From positions 1-64,000 of the forward strand of contig NZ_BOQN01000131.1 in the NCBI RefSeq assembly GCF_018332695.1: a stretch of DNA of 64,000 nucleotides. The letters run 5' to 3'. Under the pieces are notes generated by a model that saw nothing but the letters and a program-made list of their open reading frames with translations, was not told where the DNA came from and made no database searches. Positions 54,995 to 63,585 of the stretch are shown here, piece by piece. This DNA comes from Paractinoplanes toevensis. GTDB lineage: Bacteria; Actinomycetota; Actinomycetes; Mycobacteriales; Micromonosporaceae. Position numbers and translations under genes: made by a program. Each line of letters starts with the position of its first letter. Within the stretch, counting starts at the first letter, position 1.

Positions 54995-55699
54995 GTGGCT
55001 CGCACGGTATTGGTGACTGGCGGCAACCGGGGCATCGGCCTCGCCATCGCACAGGCATTCGCGAAGCAGGGCGACCGGGTCGCCGTGACGCACCGGGGCA
55101 GCGGCGCTCCCGAGGGGCTGTTCGGCGTGCAGTGCGACATCACCGACTCGGCCGCGGTCGACGCCGCGTTCGCCGAGGTGGAGAAGGAGCTCGGCCCGGT
55201 CGAGGTGCTCGTGGCCAACGCCGGCATCACCGACGACACGCTGCTGCTGCGGATGAGCGACGACCAGTTCGAGCGGGTGGTCAACACCAACCTGGCCGGT
55301 GCGTTCCGGGTCGCCAAGCGGGCCAGCTCCAAGATGCTCCGCGCCAAGTGGGGCCGGATGATCTTCATCTCGTCGGTGGTCGGCCTGTACGGCGGCCCCG
55401 GTCAGGTGAACTACGCGGCGAGCAAGGCCGGACTGGTCGGCATGGCCCGCAGCATTACCCGTGAGCTGGGCAGCCGCAACATCACCGCGAACGTGGTGGC
55501 GCCCGGGTTCATCGAGACCGACATGACGGCCGCTTTGCCCGAGGCGCGCCAGGCCGAGATCATCAAGGCCGTTCCGGCGGGCCGCCTGGCCAGTACGGAC
55601 GAGGTCGCGGCCGCGGTCACCTTCCTGGCGTCGGACAACGCCGCCTACATCAACGGCGCCGTGATCCCGGTCGACGGCGGCCTCGGTATGGGTCACTGA
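54995..55699 (+). CDS. fabG: 3-oxoacyl-ACP reductase FabG (MabA type)
   Basis: The 234-residue SDR reduces 3-oxoacyl-ACP in FASII elongation. It has TGGNRGIGLA, NAGIT, the catalytic Ser in ISSVVGLYGGPG and YAASKAGLVG (YxxxK). It precedes an InhA-type enoyl reductase gene by 29 bases, the mabA-inhA arrangement of mycobacteria. GTG at 54995 follows a GAGGAG site. Confidence 0.95.
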   Translation: MARTVLVTGGNRGIGLAIAQAFAKQGDRVAVTHRGSGAPEGLFGVQCDITDSAAVDAAFAEVEKELGPVEVLVANAGITDDTLLLRMSDDQFERVVNTNLAGAFRVAKRASSKMLRAKWGRMIFISSVVGLYGGPGQVNYAASKAGLVGMARSITRELGSRNITANVVAPGFIETDMTAALPEARQAEIIKAVPAGRLASTDEVAAAVTFLASDNAAYINGAVIPVDGGLGMGH

Positions 55700-55728
55700 C
55701 CTTTCTTCAAAAACAGGAGCGAATTTCC

Positions 55729-56496
55729 GTGTCTGGATTGCTGGCCGGCAAGCGGCTGCTCGTCACCGGTGTGATCACCGACGCCTCGATCGCCTTCTCG
55801 GTGGCCAAGATCGCCCAGGAGCAGGGCGCGACCGTCGTGCTGACCGGCTTCGGCCGGATGTCCCTGGTCGAGCGGATCGCGAAGCGCCTGCCCTCGCCGC
55901 CGCCGGTCATCGAGCTCGACGTGACCGACCCGGAGCACCTCGCCGCGCTGCCCGACAAGGTGCGCGAGCACGTCGACGGCCTGGACGGGGTGGTCCACTC
56001 GATCGCGTTCGGCCCGCAGAGCGTGCTGGGCGGCGAGTTCCTCAACGCCCAGTGGGACGATGTCGCCAAGGCGCTGCAGGTCTCGACGTACTCGTACCAG
56101 TCGCTGGCGGTCGCCTGCCTGCCGCTGCTCACCCCCGGCTCGGGGATCGTCGGCCTGACCTTCGACGCCACCAAGGCGTGGCCGGTCTACGACTGGATGG
56201 GTGTCGCCAAGGCCGGCCTCGAGTCCGCCTCCCGCTACCTCGCGATGCACCTCGGCAAGCAGGGCATCCGCAGCAACCTGGTGTCGGCCGGCCCGCTGCG
56301 CACGATGGCGGCCAAGTCGATCCCGGGCTTCGAGCAGTTCGAGGACGCCTGGGCCAACCGGGCCCCGCTCGGTTGGGACCTGCACGACACGTCGGCGGCC
56401 GGCAAGGCCGTGTGCGCGCTGCTGTCCGACTGGTTCCCGGCCACCACGGGTGAGGTTGTGCACGTCGATGGGGGTTACCACGCGCTCGGTGCCTGA
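55729..56496 (+). CDS. fabI: Enoyl-ACP reductase (InhA/FabI type)
   Basis: The 255-residue protein is an NADH-dependent enoyl-ACP reductase. It begins LLAGKRLLVTGVITDASIAF, and the catalytic Tyr and Lys are in VYDWMGVAKAGLES (YxxxxxxK). It is closer to InhA than to other FabI proteins, as expected in actinobacteria. AGGAG precedes the GTG at 55729. hemH follows 20 bases later. Confidence 0.95.
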   Translation: MSGLLAGKRLLVTGVITDASIAFSVAKIAQEQGATVVLTGFGRMSLVERIAKRLPSPPPVIELDVTDPEHLAALPDKVREHVDGLDGVVHSIAFGPQSVLGGEFLNAQWDDVAKALQVSTYSYQSLAVACLPLLTPGSGIVGLTFDATKAWPVYDWMGVAKAGLESASRYLAMHLGKQGIRSNLVSAGPLRTMAAKSIPGFEQFEDAWANRAPLGWDLHDTSAAGKAVCALLSDWFPATTGEVVHVDGGYHALGA

Positions 56497-56516
56497 CCGG
56501 GGTGGAAGATGGACGC

Positions 56517-57539
56517 GTGGTTTATGACGCGTTCGTCCTGCTGTCCTTCGGCGGTCCCGAGAAGCCTGACGATGTGATGCCGTTCCTGCGCAACGTGGTG
56601 CGCGGGCGCGGTGTCCCCGAGGAGCGGCTCGCCGCCGTCGCCGAGCACTACATGCACTTCGGCGGCGTGTCGCCCATCAACCAGCAGTGCCGCGACCTGC
56701 TGACCGCGGTGAAGGCTGATTTTTCGGAGAACGGCATCGACCTGCCGGCCTATTGGGGCAACCGGAACTGGGACCCGATGCTGGAGGACACCGTCGCCCA
56801 GATGCGCGACGACGGGGTCACCCACGCGCTCGGCTTCGCCACCAGCGCCTACGGCGGCTATTCGTCCTGCCACCAGTACTGGGAGGACATCGACCGGGCG
56901 CGGGCGAAGGTCGGCCCCGGCGCCCCGCAGATCTCCAAGCTGCGGCAGTTCTGGGATCACCCCGGATTCGTCGAGCCGCACGTCGACGCCGTCCGTCAGG
57001 CGTGGGAGAAGCTGGACCGCCGGGCCGGCACCCGCCTGGTCTTCACCGCCCACAGCATCCCCGTGTCGATGGCGCAGACCGCCGGCCCGACCGGCGGCCG
57101 GTACACCGCCCAACTGGAGGAGACCGCCCGGCTCGTCGCCGCCGCGGCCGCCCCGGACCTGGCCTACGACCTGGTCTGGCAGAGCCGCTCCGGGCCGCCG
57201 CAGGTGCCGTGGCTGGAGCCGGACATCAACGACCACCTGGCCGCGCTCGCCGAGAAGGGCGTCACCGACGTGGTGGTCAGCCCGATCGGGTTCGTCTCCG
57301 ACCACCTGGAAGTGCTCTGGGACCTCGACAACGAGGCCCTGGAGACGGCGAAGAAGCTCGGCCTCGGCTACGCCCGCGCCGCGACGCCCAACGTCGACCC
57401 GCGCTTCGTCACGATGGTCCGGCACCTGGTCGAGGAGCGGACCGCGGGCCGTGCCCGGGAACGACTCGGTACGCTCCCGGTCTGGGACGACTGCCCCGGC
57501 GGCTGTTGCCCCGCCCCCTTGAGACGAGGAAGCAAATGA
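56517..57539 (+). CDS. hemH: Ferrochelatase (coproporphyrin ferrochelatase type)
   Basis: The 340-residue enzyme inserts iron into a porphyrin, most likely coproporphyrin III in actinobacteria. It has YDAFVLLSFGGPEKPDDV, FTAHSIPVSM with the catalytic His, and LVWQSRSGPPQVPWLEPD. Cys residues in YSSCHQY and the C-terminal WDDCPGGCCP fit the [2Fe-2S] ligands of actinobacterial ferrochelatases. GTG at 56517 follows GGAAG; the in-frame GTG at 56502 is an alternative. Confidence 0.93.
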   Translation: MVYDAFVLLSFGGPEKPDDVMPFLRNVVRGRGVPEERLAAVAEHYMHFGGVSPINQQCRDLLTAVKADFSENGIDLPAYWGNRNWDPMLEDTVAQMRDDGVTHALGFATSAYGGYSSCHQYWEDIDRARAKVGPGAPQISKLRQFWDHPGFVEPHVDAVRQAWEKLDRRAGTRLVFTAHSIPVSMAQTAGPTGGRYTAQLEETARLVAAAAAPDLAYDLVWQSRSGPPQVPWLEPDINDHLAALAEKGVTDVVVSPIGFVSDHLEVLWDLDNEALETAKKLGLGYARAATPNVDPRFVTMVRHLVEERTAGRARERLGTLPVWDDCPGGCCPAPLRRGSK

Positions 57540-58315
57540 CCGAGCGCAAGGCCATCGAGAGCTGGCTCACCGACATGGACGGGGTCCTTGTCCACGAGGG
57601 CGAGCCGGTCCCCGGCGCGCCCGAGTTCGTCAACCGGATGAAGACCTCCGGCAAGCCTTTCCTCATCCTCACCAACAACTCGATCTACACGCCGCGCGAC
57701 CTGCAGGCCCGCCTCAACCGGATGGGCTTCGACGTCCCCGAGCAGTCGATCTGGACGGCCGCCCTGGCCACCGCGCAGTTCCTGTCCGACCAGCGACCGG
57801 GCGGCACGGCCTACGTGATCGGCGAGGCCGGCCTCACCACCGCCATGCACGCCGCCGGTTACATCCTGACCGAGTTCGCCCCCGACTACGTGGTCCTCGG
57901 CGAGACCAGGACCTACAGCTTCGAGGCCATCACCAAGGCCATCCGCCTGATCGACGGCGGCGCCCGCTTCATCTGCACCAACCCCGACGCGACCGGCCCG
58001 TCCAACGAGGGCGCCCTGCCGGCGGCCGGCTCGGTCGCCGCGATGATCTCCAAGGCGACCGGCGTCGACCCCTACTTCGTCGGAAAACCCAACCCGATGA
58101 TGATGCGGTCCGCGCTCAACACCATCGACGCGCATTCGGAGAGTACGGCGATGATCGGCGACCGGATGGACACCGACGTGCTGTGCGGCCTCGAGGCAGG
58201 CCTGGAGACCATCCTGGTCCTGACCGGCATCAGTTCCCGGGCCGACGCCGAGCGCTTCCCGTTCCGCCCGTCCCGGATCGTCAACTCTGTCGCAGATCTG
58301 ATCGCGGAGATCTGA
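57536..58315 (+). CDS. HAD-IIA hydrolase (NagD-like)
   Basis: The 259-residue phosphatase has WLTDMDGVLVHEGEPVPGA (nucleophile DMD), LTNNS (motif II), VGKPNPMMMRSAL (Lys motif) and MIGDRMDTDVLCGLEAG. NagD-like enzymes dephosphorylate nucleotides and sugar phosphates. Its ATG overlaps the hemH stop. The frame extends far upstream as a shadow of hemH. Confidence 0.92.
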   Translation: MTERKAIESWLTDMDGVLVHEGEPVPGAPEFVNRMKTSGKPFLILTNNSIYTPRDLQARLNRMGFDVPEQSIWTAALATAQFLSDQRPGGTAYVIGEAGLTTAMHAAGYILTEFAPDYVVLGETRTYSFEAITKAIRLIDGGARFICTNPDATGPSNEGALPAAGSVAAMISKATGVDPYFVGKPNPMMMRSALNTIDAHSESTAMIGDRMDTDVLCGLEAGLETILVLTGISSRADAERFPFRPSRIVNSVADLIAEI

Positions 58316-58337
58316 CCGAACCTGCATCATCCCCTCG

Positions 58338-61300
58338 GTGAAGCGTCCGAAGGGTCTCGAGGCAGATTTCGCAGCGGTACGAGCGCTGGTCGACGACACA
58401 CCCAAACTCGTCGACCTGGTCGACCGGGTGTTCTCGGCCGCCCTGATCCTGTCCCCGGTGGTGCTGGGCCCGGCGGCGGTGCCGCTGCTGGCCCTGTTCG
58501 ACATGAAATCCGACCTGATCCGGCACGCCGGTGACCTGGTCCGCAAGATCACCGGCCGCCGGGACGACTTCCTCGATCGGGGGAGGTCGCTCGCGGCGGC
58601 CCATTTCTTCATCACCTACACCGCGTTCTTCACCGCCATGGAGTCCGAACTCGGCGAGTTCCTGAGCTCGGTGCGGCTCACCGACGAGCAGCGGGCCGAC
58701 GTCATCCAGCGCGGCCGCGCCCTCGGCACCGAGCTGATCAGCGGAGCCCAGCCGGCCCTGAACTACGCCAGCCTGCCGCCGGTGTCACTGCCCCACCCGT
58801 CCGCGTCGTTCCAGGACGAGGCCGACCAGCGGCAGAAGATGTACCAGGGGATGGCCGACGCCCTGCTGGGCCTCCTCGTGAAGCTCGGCGTGCAGGTGCC
58901 GGAGCACGCGCTCGACGGGCTCGCCGACGCCGCGGTGCGCTACTACTTCGCCCAGTACCTCGACCTGATCCTCGACTTCGGCGACTTCTTCCGCTGGGCC
59001 ATGCTCTACGAGGCGAGCAAGACCCAGGAGATGGTGGGGCAGGTTGCCGCGGAGGCCGCGCTCGCCCATGCCGCCCTCGCCGACTTGGACCTGGGATTGA
59101 CCGCCCTGCGGGTGGCGGTCGACCGGCTGGCCCCGGCCCCCGGGAACACCGACGCCGAGGCGGTCGCGGCCGACCTGGCCACGGTGTATCGCGACGCCGT
59201 AGACGAGAAGGTCATCCGGGACTCGTACGCGCAGGACGACGGCCGGCCGACGCTGACCTACCCGTCGAAGATCGAGGCCTTCGTGCCGCAGGCCTACAAG
59301 GTGATCCGGTACGCCGGGCGCGAGGTCAACCTGGAGAACGAGGACGTGTGGGCGGCCCAGCCGTCCCGCGACGACCTCGGCGGCTATCTGGTCAGCCACT
59401 TCGCGTCGCCGTACAGCGCCGAGTCGGTGCTGCTCGTCCTCGGCCACCCGGGATCGGGCAAGTCGCTGCTGACCGAGTTGATCGCGGCCCGGTTGGCGGC
59501 GCCGGTCTTCAACACCGTCCGCCTGGAACTGCGGGACATCGACCCGGACGCCGACATCCAGGGCCAGATCGAGGAACAGATCCGGATCGACACCGGCAAC
59601 GACGTGAACTGGGTGGAGTACGCAAAGGCGCTGGCCGGCAACCCGCCGCTGATCATCCTCGACGGCTACGACGAGCTCCTGCAGGCTACCGGCAAGGTGT
59701 TCGCCGCCTACCTCGACAAGGTTCACCGCTTCCAGGCCCGGGAAGCGCTGCTCAAGCGGCCGGTCCGGATCATGGTGACCAGCCGGGTCACCCTGATCGA
59801 CAAGGCGACGATCCCGCCCGGCACTACGGTGCTCCGACTGCTTGAGTTCGACCAGCCCCGCCGCTGGCGGTGGGTCCAGGTGTGGAACCGGACCAACGCC
59901 GGCTACTTCGAGCAGTCCGGAATTCGGCGCTTCGCGATCCCGCCGGAGGAGCGGTTGCTGGAACTGGCTCAGCAACCGCTATTGCTCCTGATGCTGGCGA
60001 TCTATGACGCCGAGGCCAACGAGCTGCGCCGGTCGGAGCTGGACCAGACCCTGCTCTACGACAGCCTTCTTCGGCGTTTCATCCGGCGGGAGCGCGCGAA
60101 GGGCGAGGCGGGCAAGGTCTTCGAGGCGCTTCCGGTCGCCCGGCAGGAGGCGATGCTCGATCAGGATCTCGGGCGCCTCGGTGTCGCGGCGATCGGCATG
60201 TTCAACCGGCTGAGCTTGCACATTCTGCAGGCCCAGCTCGACCAGGACATCGAATACTTCAAGATGCGGCGAGAGATCGACGTCTCCAACGGCGAGGCGC
60301 TGAGCCAGGCCGACCTGCTGCTCGGCAGCTTCTTCTTCATCCATGAGTCGCGCAGCCGGACGAGTCGGCCCGGCGGTGCGGCCGCCTTCGAGTTCCTGCA
60401 CAACACGTTCGGCGAGTTCCTCACCGCCGACTTCATCGTGCGTCAACTGCTGGAGCAGGCCGGGATCGTGTCGGCGTTGCGCACGCACGAGGTATTGCGT
60501 TCGAAGCTCGACGAGAGTCTCGCCGCACCGCACGACTACTGGTTCGCAAGCCTGTCCTTCACCGCCCTGCACACCCGCCCGATCGTGCCCAGCATGATCC
60601 GGCAGTGGTTGCCGCATCGCGCCGAGGCCCTCGGCCTCGACCGCGATGAGGTGGTGTCGGCCCTGCAACTGGTGATCACACGGCAGCTGCGGGACGTGCT
60701 GAGCCAGGCGCCGCCGGCCTGGTTCATGACCGGGTTGGCGGCCACCCACTTCTCCCGGTTCTCCTACCTCGGTCATCTGGCGAACTACACACTCAACCTG
60801 GTCCTGCTGGGCGCAATGATCTCCCCGGACGGATTCGAGTTCGAGATCGGGCCGGAGGTCCGGGGGGAGTACTCCGACTCGCCCTGGCTGCGGCTGGTCC
60901 ACCTGTGGCGCTCCTGGTTCGTGCCGGAAGCCCTGGTCGGGGTGGCAGCGATGATCCAGTGCAAGGTGGCCGGCGCGAAGGTCACAGTGGATGCGCTCGA
61001 CGACGTCAGTTTCACCACCAACCGTTCGCGCGTCGAGATGTTGGCGATGCAGAGCAGAGCTCTCGGCGACGACTTCACGCATGTGCTGGCAACGCTGGTG
61101 CTCGCCGAGGATCAAGGACTGCCGGCCGAAGCCTTGGCCGAGCTGAAACCGGCCGCTGAGCGGGCCCGACTCGGCTTGCAGGATCTCATCGCCGGGCGGT
61201 TGGCCAAGCTGGATTCGTTCGAGGCGTTCGAGATCGATACCTGGCTCGAGCAGGTGGTGCGGACCCGTAGCCGCCATCTCGACCCGCCGCTCCCTCAGCG

Positions 61301-62219
61301 CGTGCTGGCTGCCTATGAGCTCGCCAACGCGGAGGAACGCTCGGAGGCGGCCGCCGACATTTCCCTCGGCATAGGGCCGGATTCGCGCGACTGGTTTGGC
61401 ACTCTTTCTCGTTACGAGGCCTCGCAGATTGTGCGTCTGAAGGCCGCGCTCGAGCCACGCTGGCTCGACGACATGTTCCGAGGTGTCTCCGTGGAGCCCG
61501 ATATCTACGGGGCATCGGTAGCGAATTGGCTGGCCCCCCTTTTCTCCGCGGCGCGGCGGGCAAGTGTTTCCCGTCCCGATCTAGCTGACCTCAAGGGCCT
61601 GCTCTCGGAGAAGGCGATAGGTCGGTCGGCCGTTGCTGGTCTCGTTGAGCTGCGGTTGTTCATTCGCTCGCGAGCTATGGGCGCGGAGGCGGAGAACTGG
61701 ATGGACGGTGTTCTGATCGACGCCGTTCGATCCTGGGGCGACCTCCGGCATGTCCCCGAGGCCAGCATCGTCTCCTTCATCCATCTCGTCGGAGGCAAGC
61801 AAACCCAGAACCCTTTGCGGCGGCATCTGAGCCGACTGGTCGAGCGAGCGGCGCGGAGGGCTGAAGACCTTCATTTCGGACTTTTCCTGGCGACGTTTAC
61901 GCTGCTGCCACGCGCGGAGGTGGAAGTGGTGTTGGGCAACCCGGCGCTGAGCCTGCGGCGCCATACCGATTTTCGGCCTTCGTGCGTTCTTGCGCTTATG
62001 CGGTCGGCACGTTTGCGCGACGACCCGGATCTTGTTGGCAATTTTCTCGATAATTCGCCGAAGAAACTGGACCGGCTCTTCCGCAGCGCGGGCCTCGGCG
62101 ATCCGGATGTTGCCCGCTCGGAGCTGTCCGCCGAGCAGTTGGACGACCTGAGGTGGTTCGTGGGTCAGCGGTTCGGGGCAGACGCCGTCCGGACGTTCCC
62201 GGGCCTGTCGGCTGGCTGA
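58338..62219 (+). CDS. NACHT-domain STAND NTPase, paralogue of the 10.6 kb gene
   Basis: The protein has 1293 residues. A helical N-terminal ~330 residues has a hydrophobic stretch (ALILSPVVLGPAAVPLLALF) and a RSLAAAHFF motif equivalent to ERLAAAH of the first paralogue. The NTPase has Walker A GHPGSGKS (369-376) and Walker B LIILDGYDEL (ending 447), then FLHNTFGEFLTADF at ~686. The C-terminal ~550 residues include YTLNLVLLGAMIS, matching YTVNLTLLAVVTS of the paralogue. Codons from ~61300 to 62130 are richer in A/T at third positions than the rest of the window. GTG at 58338 is probably leaderless (CATCAT at 58325). Confidence 0.86.
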   Translation: MKRPKGLEADFAAVRALVDDTPKLVDLVDRVFSAALILSPVVLGPAAVPLLALFDMKSDLIRHAGDLVRKITGRRDDFLDRGRSLAAAHFFITYTAFFTAMESELGEFLSSVRLTDEQRADVIQRGRALGTELISGAQPALNYASLPPVSLPHPSASFQDEADQRQKMYQGMADALLGLLVKLGVQVPEHALDGLADAAVRYYFAQYLDLILDFGDFFRWAMLYEASKTQEMVGQVAAEAALAHAALADLDLGLTALRVAVDRLAPAPGNTDAEAVAADLATVYRDAVDEKVIRDSYAQDDGRPTLTYPSKIEAFVPQAYKVIRYAGREVNLENEDVWAAQPSRDDLGGYLVSHFASPYSAESVLLVLGHPGSGKSLLTELIAARLAAPVFNTVRLELRDIDPDADIQGQIEEQIRIDTGNDVNWVEYAKALAGNPPLIILDGYDELLQATGKVFAAYLDKVHRFQAREALLKRPVRIMVTSRVTLIDKATIPPGTTVLRLLEFDQPRRWRWVQVWNRTNAGYFEQSGIRRFAIPPEERLLELAQQPLLLLMLAIYDAEANELRRSELDQTLLYDSLLRRFIRRERAKGEAGKVFEALPVARQEAMLDQDLGRLGVAAIGMFNRLSLHILQAQLDQDIEYFKMRREIDVSNGEALSQADLLLGSFFFIHESRSRTSRPGGAAAFEFLHNTFGEFLTADFIVRQLLEQAGIVSALRTHEVLRSKLDESLAAPHDYWFASLSFTALHTRPIVPSMIRQWLPHRAEALGLDRDEVVSALQLVITRQLRDVLSQAPPAWFMTGLAATHFSRFSYLGHLANYTLNLVLLGAMISPDGFEFEIGPEVRGEYSDSPWLRLVHLWRSWFVPEALVGVAAMIQCKVAGAKVTVDALDDVSFTTNRSRVEMLAMQSRALGDDFTHVLATLVLAEDQGLPAEALAELKPAAERARLGLQDLIAGRLAKLDSFEAFEIDTWLEQVVRTRSRHLDPPLPQRVLAAYELANAEERSEAAADISLGIGPDSRDWFGTLSRYEASQIVRLKAALEPRWLDDMFRGVSVEPDIYGASVANWLAPLFSAARRASVSRPDLADLKGLLSEKAIGRSAVAGLVELRLFIRSRAMGAEAENWMDGVLIDAVRSWGDLRHVPEASIVSFIHLVGGKQTQNPLRRHLSRLVERAARRAEDLHFGLFLATFTLLPRAEVEVVLGNPALSLRRHTDFRPSCVLALMRSARLRDDPDLVGNFLDNSPKKLDRLFRSAGLGDPDVARSELSAEQLDDLRWFVGQRFGADAVRTFPGLSAG

Positions 62220-62246
62220 CCCGATCCGGTGAATTTGTCGGAAATC

Positions 62247-62276
62247 ATGACATAATCCGCGTCGGTTGCCTAGGTT
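62247..62276 (+). promoter_or_regulatory. Promoter of the L,D-transpeptidase gene
   Basis: ATGACA (62247-62252) and TAGGTT (62271-62276) are 18 bases apart and the ATG at 62283 lies 7 bases after the -10, so the message would be leaderless. No ribosome site precedes the ATG. Confidence 0.5.
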
Positions 62277-62282
62277 GGTCAG

Positions 62283-63179
62283 ATGCGTCGCGGCCCCAGC
62301 CGAGCTCGCACCCACCGGAATGTCTCCGTGCCGGCGCTGGTGCTGGCCTTCTGTGCCCTCGGCGGCGCCGCCGCGGTGACCGAGCCCGGCCCGGTCGACC
62401 CGGTCGCCGAGCCGCCGACGACGGCCACGGCGCCGACGACGAGCCCGGCGCCGAAGGCCGGCCCGAGCCCGAGCCCGACCGTCGACCGGGTCCTGCCGGC
62501 CACCAAGCCGCCCGAAGACCTCCCGGTGATCAGCTACGTGCACGTGCCGAAGGGCTTCCCCGCCGATCCCAGCCCGGCCTCCCTGGCCCACCTGCCCGAA
62601 GGGCTGCATCCGAAGCACAAGCTGGCCGTCTACGACGCCCCCGGCGGCAAGCCGCGCGCCTACCTGCCGTCCACGATTCGGGGGGTGACGGTCATCGTCC
62701 CGGTGGTGGCCAAGAAGCCGGGCTGGTCGGCCGTCCTGCTGCCGTCGGTCAACCGGCGCATCGGCTGGCTGCCCGATCATGGCTGGCGCGCCGAGACGCT
62801 GCGTGACCAGGTGGTCGTGCGGCTGGGGGAGCGCACGCTGACCTGGTGGCGGGACGGCGTACAGCAGAAGACCTGGACCGTGGCGATCGGCTCCGAACGC
62901 ACGCCGACGCCGCTCGGCCGCACCTTCGTGCTCGGCCGCACCGGCACCCACGGCGAGGTCTACGCCGGGCTCGACGCGCTCGTGCTGGGTGCGGTCCCGG
63001 ACGATCGGGGGGCGGTGGCGCCGGGGCTGAAGGACGCGCACACCGGCATCCACGCCTGGTACCGGAAGTCGGTGTTCGGGCGCAACGTCTCCAACGGCTG
63101 CGTGCGGATGCCGAAGGACGCGCAGGAGACGCTGCTGGCGAACCTGGCTGCGGGCACTCCGATCACCGTGGTCGCCTAG
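62283..63179 (+). CDS. L,D-transpeptidase (YkuD domain), secreted
   Basis: The 298-residue precursor has a basic start and a hydrophobic segment (VPALVLAFCALGGAAAV), a Pro/Thr/Ser linker and then a YkuD domain. The catalytic motif is GIHAW followed by GRNVSNGCVRMP (His and Cys in HxxxxSxGCxR). It would form 3-3 peptidoglycan cross-links. It starts at ATG 62283. Confidence 0.9.
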   Translation: MRRGPSRARTHRNVSVPALVLAFCALGGAAAVTEPGPVDPVAEPPTTATAPTTSPAPKAGPSPSPTVDRVLPATKPPEDLPVISYVHVPKGFPADPSPASLAHLPEGLHPKHKLAVYDAPGGKPRAYLPSTIRGVTVIVPVVAKKPGWSAVLLPSVNRRIGWLPDHGWRAETLRDQVVVRLGERTLTWWRDGVQQKTWTVAIGSERTPTPLGRTFVLGRTGTHGEVYAGLDALVLGAVPDDRGAVAPGLKDAHTGIHAWYRKSVFGRNVSNGCVRMPKDAQETLLANLAAGTPITVVA

Positions 63180-63189
63180 GCTTACCGCC

Positions 63190-63585
63190 GTGGTGTTGGC
63201 GACGGCTTGGGTGTGCGTACGGGATCGGCGGGTTCTGGTGGTGCGGCCGCACTACACCGATGCGTTCTACCTGCCGGGTGGCAAACCCGAGGCGGGCGAG
63301 ACGTACGCCGAGGCGGCCGCCCGTGAGGTGCGCGAGGAGGTCGGGCTGAAGCTCGATCCGGCCGACCTGACGCTGTTCACCGAGATCGTGGCGGAGGCGC
63401 ACAACCGGCCGCCCGGCACCCGGGTGCGGCTGATCTGCTTCACCGGCGGTGAGAACCACGAAACGCCGGTGGCGGCCGCCGAGATCGGCGAGCTCGCGTG
63501 GTTCACCTCGGACGACATGGACCGCTGCGCGCCCGCCATCCGGGTGCTGCTGGGCGAGCTGATCACGGCCGATCTGATCGACTGA
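63190..63585 (+). CDS. Nudix hydrolase
   Basis: The 131-residue protein has a complete Nudix box: GKPEAGETYAEAAAREVREE followed by VGL. It is MutT-like in size and should hydrolyse a nucleoside diphosphate derivative. A TAGGCT box lies 7 bases before the GTG at 63190, again suggesting a leaderless start. Its end overlaps the convergent radical SAM gene by 23 bases. Confidence 0.87.
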   Translation: MVLATAWVCVRDRRVLVVRPHYTDAFYLPGGKPEAGETYAEAAAREVREEVGLKLDPADLTLFTEIVAEAHNRPPGTRVRLICFTGGENHETPVAAAEIGELAWFTSDDMDRCAPAIRVLLGELITADLID

